Shown piece by piece: positions 7,143 to 14,740 of a stretch of 34,893 nt of DNA. A program made the position numbers and the translations under genes. The number at the start of each line of letters is the position of its first letter. The first letter of the stretch is position 1. The DNA comes from Scleromatobacter sp045810285 (GTDB taxonomy: Bacteria; Pseudomonadota; Gammaproteobacteria; Burkholderiales; Burkholderiaceae_C): the NCBI GenBank assembly GCA_045810285.1, contig JBJMWE010000071.1, positions 1 through 34,893 of the forward strand, in the 5' to 3' direction. Below the pieces are notes generated by a model. It did not search any database and was not told where the DNA came from. It saw only the letters and a list, made by a program, of their open reading frames with translations.

Positions 7143-8048
7143 TTACTTGATGAGCCCGGCGGACTTGCCGGCCGCCTCGATGCCGTCGTAGTTCGACGCC
7201 TTCGTCGGCACGAACCTCGACGCGCGCTGCAGGTCGAGGATCTCCTTGTCGGCCGGCCTCGCGGGGTCGAGCGCGAGGAACGCGTCGCTCAGCTTCTTCT
7301 GCAGCGCCGGGTCCATGCCGGGGCGCACCGTCCAGTTGTAGTCGAAGAACGGCGGCGTCGTGGCCAGCACGCGCACCTTCAAGGCGTTGGGATTCCTGGC
7401 TTCGACCAGCTTGTCCATCACCGACGCGTTGAGCACGCCGGCTTCCGCACGGCCGGAGGCCACGAAGGCCACGGTGGCGTCGTGCGCGCCGGAGAACGCC
7501 ACGGTCTTGAAGTCGCGCTCGGGAACCATGCCCTGCTGCTGCAGGAAGTAGCGCGGCATCAGGCTGCCCGAGGTCGACGACGGCGCGCCGAACACGAAGG
7601 TGTGGCCCTTGATGTCGGCGACGCTCTGGATCGGGCTGTCCAGCGGCACGATGAACTTGCTCGTGAACTTCTCGTCCTCCGCGCGCTGCACGATCGGCAC
7701 CACCTGGCCGTCGGTGCGAAGCCTGGCCTGCACGAACGTGAAGCCGCCGAGCCAGGCGAGGTCGATCTTCTTCGCGGCGAGGCCCTCGACCACCGCGGCG
7801 TAGTCGGTCACCGGCGTGAACTGCACGTCCAGGCCCGTCTTCGCCTTGAGGTATTCGCCCAGCGGCTTGAACTTGCGCTGGAGCTCGCTGGGCGCCTCGT
7901 CGGGAATGGCGGACACGCGCAGCACGCCCGCCTGGGCGTGCGCGGCACCCGCGCCCAGCAGCGCGGCGCCGCCCAGCGACAGCGCGGCCAGCGCGTGGAC
8001 GACGGCGCGACGACGGCGCGCGAGGAAGGGAGTGGTCAGCAGGTTCAT
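7143..8048 (-). CDS. PhnD-like periplasmic binding protein (putative selenium-oxyanion importer)
   Basis: 301 residues with an arginine-rich N-terminus, a hydrophobic core and a probable cleavage after AGAAHA near residue 38. The mature part is of the phosphonate-binding PhnD type: VSAIPDEAPSELQRKFKPLG, then DYAAVVEGLAAKKIDLAWLGGFTFV, FGAPSSTSGSLMPRYFL and a second-lobe FSGAHDATVAFVASGRAEAGVLN. The serine/threonine cluster SSTSGS sits where PhnD-type proteins hold the oxyanion. It is the first gene of the leftward operon, with its start 69 bases from that of selD on the other strand. From memory, protein-family collections carry a PhnD-like group named putative selenate transporter because of this context; I know of no direct proof of the cargo. 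Confidence 0.88.
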   Translation of the reverse strand: MNLLTTPFLARRRRAVVHALAALSLGGAALLGAGAAHAQAGVLRVSAIPDEAPSELQRKFKPLGEYLKAKTGLDVQFTPVTDYAAVVEGLAAKKIDLAWLGGFTFVQARLRTDGQVVPIVQRAEDEKFTSKFIVPLDSPIQSVADIKGHTFVFGAPSSTSGSLMPRYFLQQQGMVPERDFKTVAFSGAHDATVAFVASGRAEAGVLNASVMDKLVEARNPNALKVRVLATTPPFFDYNWTVRPGMDPALQKKLSDAFLALDPARPADKEILDLQRASRFVPTKASNYDGIEAAGKSAGLIK

Positions 8049-8117
8049 GGGGATGCGGTGAGAATGGGGATCCGGCCGCGACCTGCCGCCGGTGCAACTC
8101 TCGATTTTGCCCGAGCC
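8049..8117. promoter_or_regulatory. Divergent selD / importer-mnmH control region
   Basis: These 69 bases must contain both promoters. On the minus strand TTGCAC (8080s) is the only -35-like element I can see and no good -10 follows. Neither start codon has a strong Shine-Dalgarno sequence. A shared regulator acting on selenium supply would have to bind here, but no clear dyad is visible. Confidence 0.4.
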
Positions 8118-9176
8118 ATGACCTCTTCCGCCCCCGCCCCCCTTCGTCTCACCAGCTTCTCGCACGGCGGGGGCTGCGGCTGCAAGATCGCGCCGGGCGT
8201 GCTGGCCGACATCCTGAAGACCAGCGCCCCGGGCGTGATCCCGCCGCAGCTGATGGTGGGCATCGAGACGTCCGACGACGCCGCCGTCTGGAAGCTCAAC
8301 GACTCGCAGGCGCTCATCGCCACCACCGACTTCTTCATGCCCATCGTCGACGATCCGTTCGACTTCGGGCGCATCGCCGCCACCAACGCGATCAGCGACG
8401 TCTACGCGATGGGCGGCACGCCGATCATGGCGCTGGCCATCGTGGCGATGCCCATCGCCCAGTTGCCCGTCGAGGTCATCGGCCGCGTGCTGGCCGGCGG
8501 CCAGGCCGTGTGCGCCGACGCCGGCATCCCGATCGCGGGCGGCCACACCATCGACTCGGTCGAGCCGATCTACGGCCTCGTCGTGATGGGCCTCGTGCAC
8601 CCCGACCGCGTGCGCCGCAACGCGGACGCGCGCGACGGCGACGTGCTGGTGCTGGGCAAGCCGCTGGGCGTGGGCGTGCTGTCGGCCGCGCTCAAGAAGG
8701 GCCAGCTCGACGACGCGGGGTACGCGCGCCTGATCGCCACGACCACGCGCCTGAACAAGCCGGGCAGCCGCCTGGCCGACCTGCCCGGCGTCCACGCGAT
8801 CACCGACGTCACCGGCTTCGGCCTGGCCGGGCACGCGCTGGAGATGGCACGCGGCGCGGGGCTGCGCGCCGAGATCGACTGGCAGGCGGTGCCGCTGATC
8901 GCCGGCGTCGAGGCGCTGGCGCGCGACGGCTTCATCACCGGCGCCTCGGGCCGCAACTGGGCCGGCTATGGCGCCGCCGTGCATCTGGACGCCGCACTGC
9001 TGCCCGTGGCGCGCGACCTGGTGACCGACCCGCAGACCTCCGGCGGGCTGCTGGTGTCGTGCGCACCCGACAGCGTCGACGCGGTGCTGGCGTGCTTTCG
9101 CGACGGCGGCTTCCCCGAGGCGGCGGTCGTGGGGCGCATGGTCGCCGGCGCGCCGGGGCTGTCCGTCACGGCCTGA
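8118..9176 (+). CDS. selD: Selenide, water dikinase (selenophosphate synthase)
   Basis: A 352-residue enzyme that makes selenophosphate from selenide and ATP, the selenium donor for all specific selenium uses. The flexible N-terminal active loop reads SHGGGCGCKIAP, giving catalytic Cys20 and Lys23; the active residue is cysteine, not selenocysteine. Other family blocks are TTDFFMPIVDDPFDFGRIAATNAISDVYAMGGTP, IAGGHTID, DVTGFGLAGHALEM and DPQTSGGLL. The length is normal and the start at 8118 gives the usual short lead. It is divergent from the importer-mnmH operon. With no selA or selB in the window, the nearest evident use of its product is tRNA selenation by MnmH. Confidence 0.97.
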   Translation: MTSSAPAPLRLTSFSHGGGCGCKIAPGVLADILKTSAPGVIPPQLMVGIETSDDAAVWKLNDSQALIATTDFFMPIVDDPFDFGRIAATNAISDVYAMGGTPIMALAIVAMPIAQLPVEVIGRVLAGGQAVCADAGIPIAGGHTIDSVEPIYGLVVMGLVHPDRVRRNADARDGDVLVLGKPLGVGVLSAALKKGQLDDAGYARLIATTTRLNKPGSRLADLPGVHAITDVTGFGLAGHALEMARGAGLRAEIDWQAVPLIAGVEALARDGFITGASGRNWAGYGAAVHLDAALLPVARDLVTDPQTSGGLLVSCAPDSVDAVLACFRDGGFPEAAVVGRMVAGAPGLSVTA

Positions 9177-9195
9177 CAAGGCGCGCTCGAAGGCT

Positions 9196-9224
9196 GTCAT
9201 CCTGCGCGCAGTCGCAGGATCCAC
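9196..9224 (+). repeat. Dispersed hairpin repeat, copy 3
   Basis: The same element as at 42-71 and 130-159, with perfect arms ATCCTGCG and CGCAGGAT around a six-base loop. It starts 20 bases after the selD stop and could serve as an RNA hairpin at the 3' end of the selD message. The rest of the 236-base gap before 9413 shows no gene. Confidence 0.7.
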
Positions 9225-9412
9225 GCGTGCCGGGCGTTCGCTCGCCGCGCCGGGCGTGCATTTGCCGCCCCGCTGTGCCAGCATGGGCGCGGAAAGGGGA
9301 CGGATCGTGCGAAACCACCGCTGCGGCGCTGGAATCGGGTACCTCGCGTGCCGAAGGCAACGCGTCGGGGCGCCCTTGCCCCGGCTCGTCGTTTCCGCCC
9401 AACACAAGAACC

Positions 9413-11449
9413 ATGTCCAGGGATGACTCCCGGCGCCGCCCGGCGCGCTGCGCCCGCGCGCTGGTGCGCTTGCACGCGCGCCGCACGCTGCGCGCGGCCG
9501 CCACGATGCTGCTGGCCGCTGCAGGCGCTTGTGCCGCCGCTGGCGCGCCTGCCACGCCGGCCGCCAGCCTCTCGCTGGCGGTCGACCGCCTGGTGGTGCA
9601 GGGCTTCGAGGCGCCGCAGGAGGCCCTGTCCGGACTGCGCGCGCTGCAGGCTGCCACGCCCGGCACGCCGGACAACACGCGCGCACTGCTGGTGGGCTTC
9701 GGCCTGGTCGCGGCCGACAGCCACCTCGCCGCGGAAACGGCCGAGGCCGCCAAGGCCTTGCGCGACCTGGCCGCCACCGTCGGCCCGATCGCCGAGGCCG
9801 ATGCGCACCTGGTCGACGCCGACCTCGAGTTCGAGGGCATGAAGGAAGAGAACGGCAACGTCGAGGCGCGCGCCGCGGTGGCGGGCTACGCGCCGTTCTG
9901 CGAGTCGCACGAGCCCGCCCTGGCCGCGCGCTGCGACCGCTTCAACTGGTTCCACGCGCTGCTGTTCGCGGCCTATGGCGCGCACGGCGAGCGCAACCCC
10001 GCGGCGGCCGCGATCTACCTGCACTCGGCGCTCGACGCGGCCCAGCAGGCCGGCAACCGCGCGCTCGAGATCAAGGCCACCGCGATCCTCGCGTCACTGG
10101 CGCAGGGCGACAACGACGTCGAGCTGGCCGAGCGGCTGCTCGAACGGGCCCAGGCGCTCGCCAGGGAAGAGGACGACGCCGCGCTGCGCGCCTACGTGCA
10201 GTCCTTCGCCAGCGACGTGCTGGCGGAACGCGAGCAATACGAGGCCAGCCGGGACGCCATCGTGACGGCGATCCGGATCTCGCGCGACGCCGGCCTGAAG
10301 CGGCGCGAGGCGCAATACGAGCTGAGCCTCAGCGGCGCCGAGCTGCGGCTGGAACGTCCGCAACTGGCTCTGGCCGCTCTCGCTCGCGCCCAGGCCTTCC
10401 TCGCCACGCACAACGAGCCCGGACTGCAGCGCCAGCGCCTGCACGACGAGGCCATGGCGCTGCTGGCGCTGGGCCGCATCGCCGAGGCCAGGGACAAGCT
10501 GGGCGAGGCCCTCGCGCGCTACGACCGCGAGACGGGACCGAACGCGCGCATCGGCATGCTGCGCGATCTCGGGCCCGCGCTCGCGCGCGCAGGCGATCGC
10601 GCGGGGGCGCTGGAGCTCTACAAGCGCGAACAGCAGCTGTTGCGCGCCCGGAACGACAGCCGCTACGAGCGCGACATGCAGCAGGTGCAGCAGCTGATCA
10701 AGGACGAGCAGGATCGCCTGCAGTCGCGCCGCAGCGCGCAATGGGGCGGCGCGGCGGCCGCCTGCGTCGTGCTCGCGCTGGCGATCGCCTTCATCGCGCG
10801 GCGCCAGACGCAGCGCAACCAGTTGCTCACCAAGCGCAACCGCGCGCTCCGCATCCAGGCCGAGCACGACCCGCTGACGGGCCTGGCCAACCGCGCCCAC
10901 CTGCGTACGCGGCTCGGGCTGCGCGCATCGCACTTCGAGGGCGCGCTGTTCCTGATCGACGTCGACCACTTCAAGGACATCAACGACCGCTGCGGCCATG
11001 CCGCCGGCGACGCGGTGCTGGTGGCCGTCGCGCGCCGCCTGGAGGGCGTGTTGCGCGAGCGCGACCTGGTCGTGCGCTGGGGCGGCGAGGAGTTCCTGGT
11101 GATGGTCGACACCAGGCCTGCCGCCGAGGCCGTGGTGCTCGCGCAGCGCCTGATGAAATCGCTTGCGGCCAGCCCGGTCGTCGTCGACGGCCAGCCGATC
11201 GCCGTCTCCGCCTCGATCGGCTTTGCCGTGTTCCCGCTGGCGGGCAAGGCGTCGGTGACCTTCGACGCCGCGTTCGCGCTGGTGGATGCCGCGATGTACC
11301 ACTCGAAGGCGAAGGGCCGCGGATGCGCGACGCGCATCCAGTCCGTCGACCCGCAGCTGCCGCTCGAGCAGGCCGCGCTCGCCAACGGTCTTGTCGATCG
11401 CGCCATACTCGAGGTCCACCGCCCGGCCGAGGAGCTCGCGCCGGCCTGA
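9413..11449 (+). CDS. Membrane-anchored TPR-like diguanylate cyclase (GGDEF)
   Basis: A 678-residue protein predicted to make cyclic di-GMP. A basic N-terminus and hydrophobic stretch (about 28-46) lead to a long helical periplasmic region (about 55-435) with degenerate TPR-like repeats, e.g. AAAIYLHSALDAAQQAGNRALEIKA. One transmembrane helix (about 446-464) follows, then the cytoplasmic cyclase from DPLTGLANR (486). The active loop is GGEEF (557-561) and the inhibitory I-site RxxD (Arg548-Asp551) stands five residues ahead, so the enzyme should be active and product-inhibited. The ATG at 9413 is the first methionine that gives a coherent signal; no strong ribosome site is seen. The sensor input is unknown. 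It ends 11 bases before the cupin gene. Confidence 0.9.
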   Translation: MSRDDSRRRPARCARALVRLHARRTLRAAATMLLAAAGACAAAGAPATPAASLSLAVDRLVVQGFEAPQEALSGLRALQAATPGTPDNTRALLVGFGLVAADSHLAAETAEAAKALRDLAATVGPIAEADAHLVDADLEFEGMKEENGNVEARAAVAGYAPFCESHEPALAARCDRFNWFHALLFAAYGAHGERNPAAAAIYLHSALDAAQQAGNRALEIKATAILASLAQGDNDVELAERLLERAQALAREEDDAALRAYVQSFASDVLAEREQYEASRDAIVTAIRISRDAGLKRREAQYELSLSGAELRLERPQLALAALARAQAFLATHNEPGLQRQRLHDEAMALLALGRIAEARDKLGEALARYDRETGPNARIGMLRDLGPALARAGDRAGALELYKREQQLLRARNDSRYERDMQQVQQLIKDEQDRLQSRRSAQWGGAAAACVVLALAIAFIARRQTQRNQLLTKRNRALRIQAEHDPLTGLANRAHLRTRLGLRASHFEGALFLIDVDHFKDINDRCGHAAGDAVLVAVARRLEGVLRERDLVVRWGGEEFLVMVDTRPAAEAVVLAQRLMKSLAASPVVVDGQPIAVSASIGFAVFPLAGKASVTFDAAFALVDAAMYHSKAKGRGCATRIQSVDPQLPLEQAALANGLVDRAILEVHRPAEELAPA

Positions 11450-11460
11450 CCGGAGAAGCC

Positions 11461-11853
11461 ATGTCCCTCGTTACCGACGCGCCCCCGCGCAGCTACCAGT
11501 CCATCAACTTCGCCGACAAGCTCGCCAGGATCCACGACCACTGGCAGCCGCGCGTGATGGCCGAGATGAACGACTACCAGTTCAAGATCGTCAAGATCCT
11601 CGGCGATTTCCTGTGGCACGACCACCCCGACACCGACGAGACCTTCATCGTGCTGGACGGCGTCCTGCGCATCGACATGCGCGACGGCCACGTGCTGCTG
11701 AACGCCGGCGAGATGTTCGTCGTCCCGCGCGGCGTCGAGCACAAGCCGTACGCCGAGCACGAGGTGAAGATGATGCTGATCGAGCCGCGCGGCGTGGTCA
11801 ACACGGGCGCGGTCGACTCCGAGCGGCGGGCCGAGAACGACGTCTGGATCTGA
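11461..11853 (+). CDS. Small single-domain cupin protein
   Basis: A 130-residue one-barrel cupin. Motif 1 reads GDFLWHDHPDTDETFIVLDG, with the metal ligands His-x-His and Glu, and motif 2 is NAGEMFVVPRGVEHKP, with the fourth histidine. This is a complete metal site, so it may bind a divalent metal and a small ligand or catalyse a simple reaction, but the substrate cannot be told. GGAG ten bases before the ATG marks the start. The 11-base spacing to the diguanylate cyclase gene suggests cotranscription; whether the two are linked in function is open. Confidence 0.85.
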   Translation: MSLVTDAPPRSYQSINFADKLARIHDHWQPRVMAEMNDYQFKIVKILGDFLWHDHPDTDETFIVLDGVLRIDMRDGHVLLNAGEMFVVPRGVEHKPYAEHEVKMMLIEPRGVVNTGAVDSERRAENDVWI

Positions 11854-11858
11854 GGCGC

Positions 11859-11875
11859 GGCGCCCCTGCGGCGCC
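11859..11875 (+). terminator. GC-rich hairpin after the cupin gene
   Basis: GGCGCC (11859-11864) and GGCGCC (11870-11875) pair around a five-base loop, a few bases after the cupin stop. No T-run follows, so it may act as an mRNA end-protecting hairpin or with Rho rather than as an intrinsic terminator. Confidence 0.35.
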
Positions 11876-11906
11876 GGCCGGCGGGCGGCACGTCGCGGAT
11901 GCAGGA

Positions 11907-11934
11907 TTGACAAGGACGGATGGCCCGATAGGCT
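11907..11934 (+). promoter_or_regulatory. Probable sigma-70 promoter of the cysteine synthase gene
   Basis: A perfect TTGACA (11907-11912) is followed after 16 bases by TAGGCT (11929-11934), a weak -10. RNA would begin near 11941, giving a 37-base leader with GGAG before the ATG. The promoter is bracketed by an inverted pair, GATGCAGG at 11898-11905 and CCTGCATC at 11945-11952, which could be operator half-sites or a leader hairpin. Confidence 0.45.
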
Positions 11935-11977
11935 CGGCCGAACCCCTGCATCGAGCAACATTTCGCCGGAGCTGCCC

Positions 11978-13063
11978 ATGACATCGCAAGGATCCCGCAC
12001 GACCGAAGGACGCGGTCGCCTGTACGACAGCGTCGTCGACACGATCGGCGACACGCCCTGCATCCGGCTCAACCGGATCGCCCCGAAGCACGTCCGGCTG
12101 TACGTCAAGGCCGAGTTCTTCAACCCGGCCGCCTCGGTCAAGGATCGCCTGGCCATCAGCATCATCGAGGAGGCCGAGCGGCGCGGCGAGCTCGAGCCCG
12201 GACAGACCGTCGTCGAGGCCACGAGCGGCAACACGGGCATCGGCCTGGCCATGGTCTGTGCGGCCAAGGGCTACCCGCTGGTGGTCACCATGGCGGACTC
12301 CTTCTCCATCGAGCGCCGCCGCCTCATGCGCTTCCTGGGCGCCCGCGTCGTGCTGACGCCGCGGGCGGCGAAGGGGTTCGGGATGTACCAGAAGGCCAAG
12401 GAGCTCGCCGAGGCCAACGGCTGGTTCCTCGCCAGGCAATTCGAGACGGCGGACAACGCCCGCATCCACGAGAACACGACCGCGCGCGAGCTCCTCGCCG
12501 ATTTCGCCGGCGAGCGGCTGGACTACTGGGTCAGCGGCTACGGCACCGGTGGCACGGTCACCGGGGTGGCGCGGGTGCTGCGGCAGGAGCGACCCGAGAC
12601 CCGGATCATCCTCAGCGAGCCCGAGATCGCCCAGTTGCTCGGCAGCGGCACCGCCCAGGCGCGCGCCGCCGACCACGCGCCCGCCGCGAGCCATCCGGCC
12701 TTCACGCCCCACCCGATCCAGGGCTGGACGCCCGATTTCATTCCCTACGTGCTGCAGGAATCGATCGACAGGCACTTCTACGACGAGGTGGTTCCCGTCA
12801 GCGGGCCGGACGCGATCGCATGGTCGCGCCGCCTGGCAGCGGAGGAAGGCATCTTCGCCGGCATCTCGGCGGGCGCCACGCTGGCCGTCGCCATCCAGGT
12901 GGCCGGGCGCGCTCCGGCAGGATCGGTCATCTGCTGCATGCTGCCCGACACCGGCGAACGCTACCTGTCGACGCCGCTGTTCGAAGGCGTCGCCAGCGAG
13001 ATGACGCCGGAGGAGGATGCGCTGTCGCGGTCGACCGCGGGCTACCAGATGCCGGCCGCCTGA
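11978..13063 (+). CDS. Cysteine synthase family PLP enzyme
   Basis: A 361-residue fold-type II PLP enzyme. The cofactor lysine is Lys55 in NPAASVKDR, the substrate loop is TSGNTG (82-87) and the phosphate loop is GTGGT (189-193); the block HPIQGWTPDFIP matches the HKIQGIGAGFIP segment of O-acetylserine sulfhydrylases. It is about 45 residues longer than usual CysK: there is an extra N-terminal lead, an alanine-rich insertion at about 221-244 just before HPIQGW, and a longer C-terminal tail. The insertion borders the entrance of the active site and could change the substrate. The activity is most likely cysteine synthesis from O-acetylserine or a relative, but a cystathionine beta-synthase-like role cannot be excluded. 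It has its own promoter. Confidence 0.85.
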   Translation: MTSQGSRTTEGRGRLYDSVVDTIGDTPCIRLNRIAPKHVRLYVKAEFFNPAASVKDRLAISIIEEAERRGELEPGQTVVEATSGNTGIGLAMVCAAKGYPLVVTMADSFSIERRRLMRFLGARVVLTPRAAKGFGMYQKAKELAEANGWFLARQFETADNARIHENTTARELLADFAGERLDYWVSGYGTGGTVTGVARVLRQERPETRIILSEPEIAQLLGSGTAQARAADHAPAASHPAFTPHPIQGWTPDFIPYVLQESIDRHFYDEVVPVSGPDAIAWSRRLAAEEGIFAGISAGATLAVAIQVAGRAPAGSVICCMLPDTGERYLSTPLFEGVASEMTPEEDALSRSTAGYQMPAA

Positions 13064-13069
13064 GGAACA

Positions 13070-13090
13070 AGGGCCGCATCGCGCGGCCCT
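13070..13090. terminator. Bidirectional hairpin between convergent genes
   Basis: AGGGCCGC (13070-13077) pairs with GCGGCCCT (13083-13090) around the loop ATCGC. It lies in the 45-base gap between the convergent cysteine synthase and efflux genes and can serve both strands. A pronounced T-run is absent. Confidence 0.55.
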
Positions 13091-13108
13091 GGTCGTGTCG
13101 AACGGCGC

Positions 13109-14677
13109 TCAGTGCGCCCCGCCCGCGTCCGCGGCCGGTCCGCCCGCGATCCTGGGCGGGCGCTTCGTGAACCAGATCGTGAAGATCAGGAACAGGAAGG
13201 TCACGGCCGAGGCGATGAAGATGTCGTCGGCCGCCTTCGTGAAGGCCTGCACGTCGACCAGGCGGTTGATGCTCGCGTAGGCCCCCGCGGTGGGCAGGCC
13301 GGCCTGGGTCAGCGCCGTGGTGGCGTTGTCCAGCGCGGTGCCGCTCATCGCCATCTGCTCGACCAGGTGCTCGTGGTGCATCGTGGCACGGTTGTCCCAC
13401 AGCGTCGTCGCGATGGAGGTGCCCATCGCGCCCATCGTGATCCGCACGAAGTTCGACAGGCCGGCCGCGGCGGGAATGCGCGACGGCGGCAGGCCAGCGA
13501 GCGTCAGCGTGGTCAGCGGGATGAAGAAGAACGCCATCGCCCCGCCCTGGATCAGCGTGGGCAGCAGGATGGTGCCGAAGTCGGTGTCGGACGTGAACTT
13601 CGAGCGCATCCACAGCACCAGCGCGAACAGCACGAACGCGCCCGTGGCCATCCAGCGCGGATCCCACTTGGCCACGTTGCGGCCCACGAGGGGCGTGAGC
13701 ACGATGGCCAGGATGCCCACCGGCGCCAGCGCCATGCCGGCCGAGGTCGCGGTGTAGCCCATGTACTGCTGCAGCCACAGCGGCAGCAGCACCACGTTGC
13801 CGAAGAACAGGCCGTAGGCGATGGACAGCGTGGCCGCCCCGAACGCGAAGTTGCGTCCCGCGAACAGGCGGATGTCGACCACCGGGTGTTCGTCGGTGAG
13901 CTCCCAGGCCACGAACACGGCGAAGGCGATCACCACGACGACCGCCAGCGTGACGATCACCGGCGAGTTGAACCAGTCGAGCTCCTTGCCCTTGTCCAGC
14001 ATCACCTGCAGGCAACCCACCCACAACACCAGCATGCCCAGGCCCACGCCGTCGATCGGCCGCTTGACGGTGGGCGTCTCGCGCTTGTGATAGATGCTCC
14101 ACGTCACGAAGGCCGCGAAGATGCCCACCGGGATGTTGATGTAGAAGATCCAGGGCCAGGTGAAGTTGTCGGTGATGTAGCCGCCCAGCAGGGGCCCGGC
14201 CACCGGCGCGACGAGCGTCGTCACCCCCCAGAGCGCCAACGCCGTGCCGGCCTTCTGGGGTGGATACGTGGACAGCAGCAGGGTCTGCGACAGCGGGATC
14301 ATCGGCCCGGCCACGAAGCCCTGGAGCACGCGGAAGGCGATCAGCATCTCGATGGACGGCGCCAGGCCGCACAGGATCGAGGCGATGACGAACAGGATGA
14401 CGCTCAGCGTGAACAGGCGCACCGCGCCGAAGCGCTGCGTGAGCCAGCCCGTGAGCGGCACGGAGATGGCGTTGGCCACGCCGAAGCTGGTGATGACCCA
14501 GGTGCCCTGCGAGATGCTGACGCCCAGGTCCCCGGAGATCGACGGCAGGGACACGTTCGCGATCGACGAGTCCAGCACGTTCATGAAAGTCGCCAGCGAC
14601 AACGACAGCGTGCCCAGCACGAGCGCGCCGCCGGTCAAGGGCGCAGGCGGCTTGGCCGCCGCGGCAGGAGCGGACAT
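13109..14677 (-). CDS. EmrB/QacA-type (DHA2) drug:proton antiporter
   Basis: A 522-residue inner-membrane transporter with about 14 hydrophobic segments, the size and count of the DHA2 major-facilitator group. The first helix contains the family motif LDSSIANVSLPSISGDL and is followed by TGWLTQRFGAVRLF. It is the pump of a tripartite system: the membrane-fusion protein is encoded directly upstream and the outer-membrane channel before that. AAGAGG eight bases before the ATG is a good ribosome site. The last gene of the MarR operon. The substrates are probably hydrophobic or aromatic toxic compounds, by analogy with EmrAB and FusCDE systems. Confidence 0.93.
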   Translation of the reverse strand: MSAPAAAAKPPAPLTGGALVLGTLSLSLATFMNVLDSSIANVSLPSISGDLGVSISQGTWVITSFGVANAISVPLTGWLTQRFGAVRLFTLSVILFVIASILCGLAPSIEMLIAFRVLQGFVAGPMIPLSQTLLLSTYPPQKAGTALALWGVTTLVAPVAGPLLGGYITDNFTWPWIFYINIPVGIFAAFVTWSIYHKRETPTVKRPIDGVGLGMLVLWVGCLQVMLDKGKELDWFNSPVIVTLAVVVVIAFAVFVAWELTDEHPVVDIRLFAGRNFAFGAATLSIAYGLFFGNVVLLPLWLQQYMGYTATSAGMALAPVGILAIVLTPLVGRNVAKWDPRWMATGAFVLFALVLWMRSKFTSDTDFGTILLPTLIQGGAMAFFFIPLTTLTLAGLPPSRIPAAAGLSNFVRITMGAMGTSIATTLWDNRATMHHEHLVEQMAMSGTALDNATTALTQAGLPTAGAYASINRLVDVQAFTKAADDIFIASAVTFLFLIFTIWFTKRPPRIAGGPAADAGGAH

Positions 14678-14709
14678 GGAAGACCTCTTGAAAGTTCGAT
14701 CAGTGCGAA

Positions 14710-14733
14710 GCGGGCGCCGGTGGCAGCGCCCGC
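14710..14733 (-). other. Stem-loop between the fusion-protein and pump genes
   Basis: GCGGGCGC (14710-14717) and GCGCCCGC (14726-14733) form a perfect eight-base stem with an eight-base loop in the 63-base gap of an otherwise tight operon. Such a hairpin could stabilise the upstream message or partly stop transcription, lowering the amount of pump relative to the fusion protein. This is inference. Confidence 0.45.
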
Positions 14734-14740
14734 GCCGGGA

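Noticed and set aside
6120..8117. The upstream part of the long plus-strand frame that runs into selD
   Set aside because: It lies opposite the importer genes. The selD homology begins only at the ATG at 8118.
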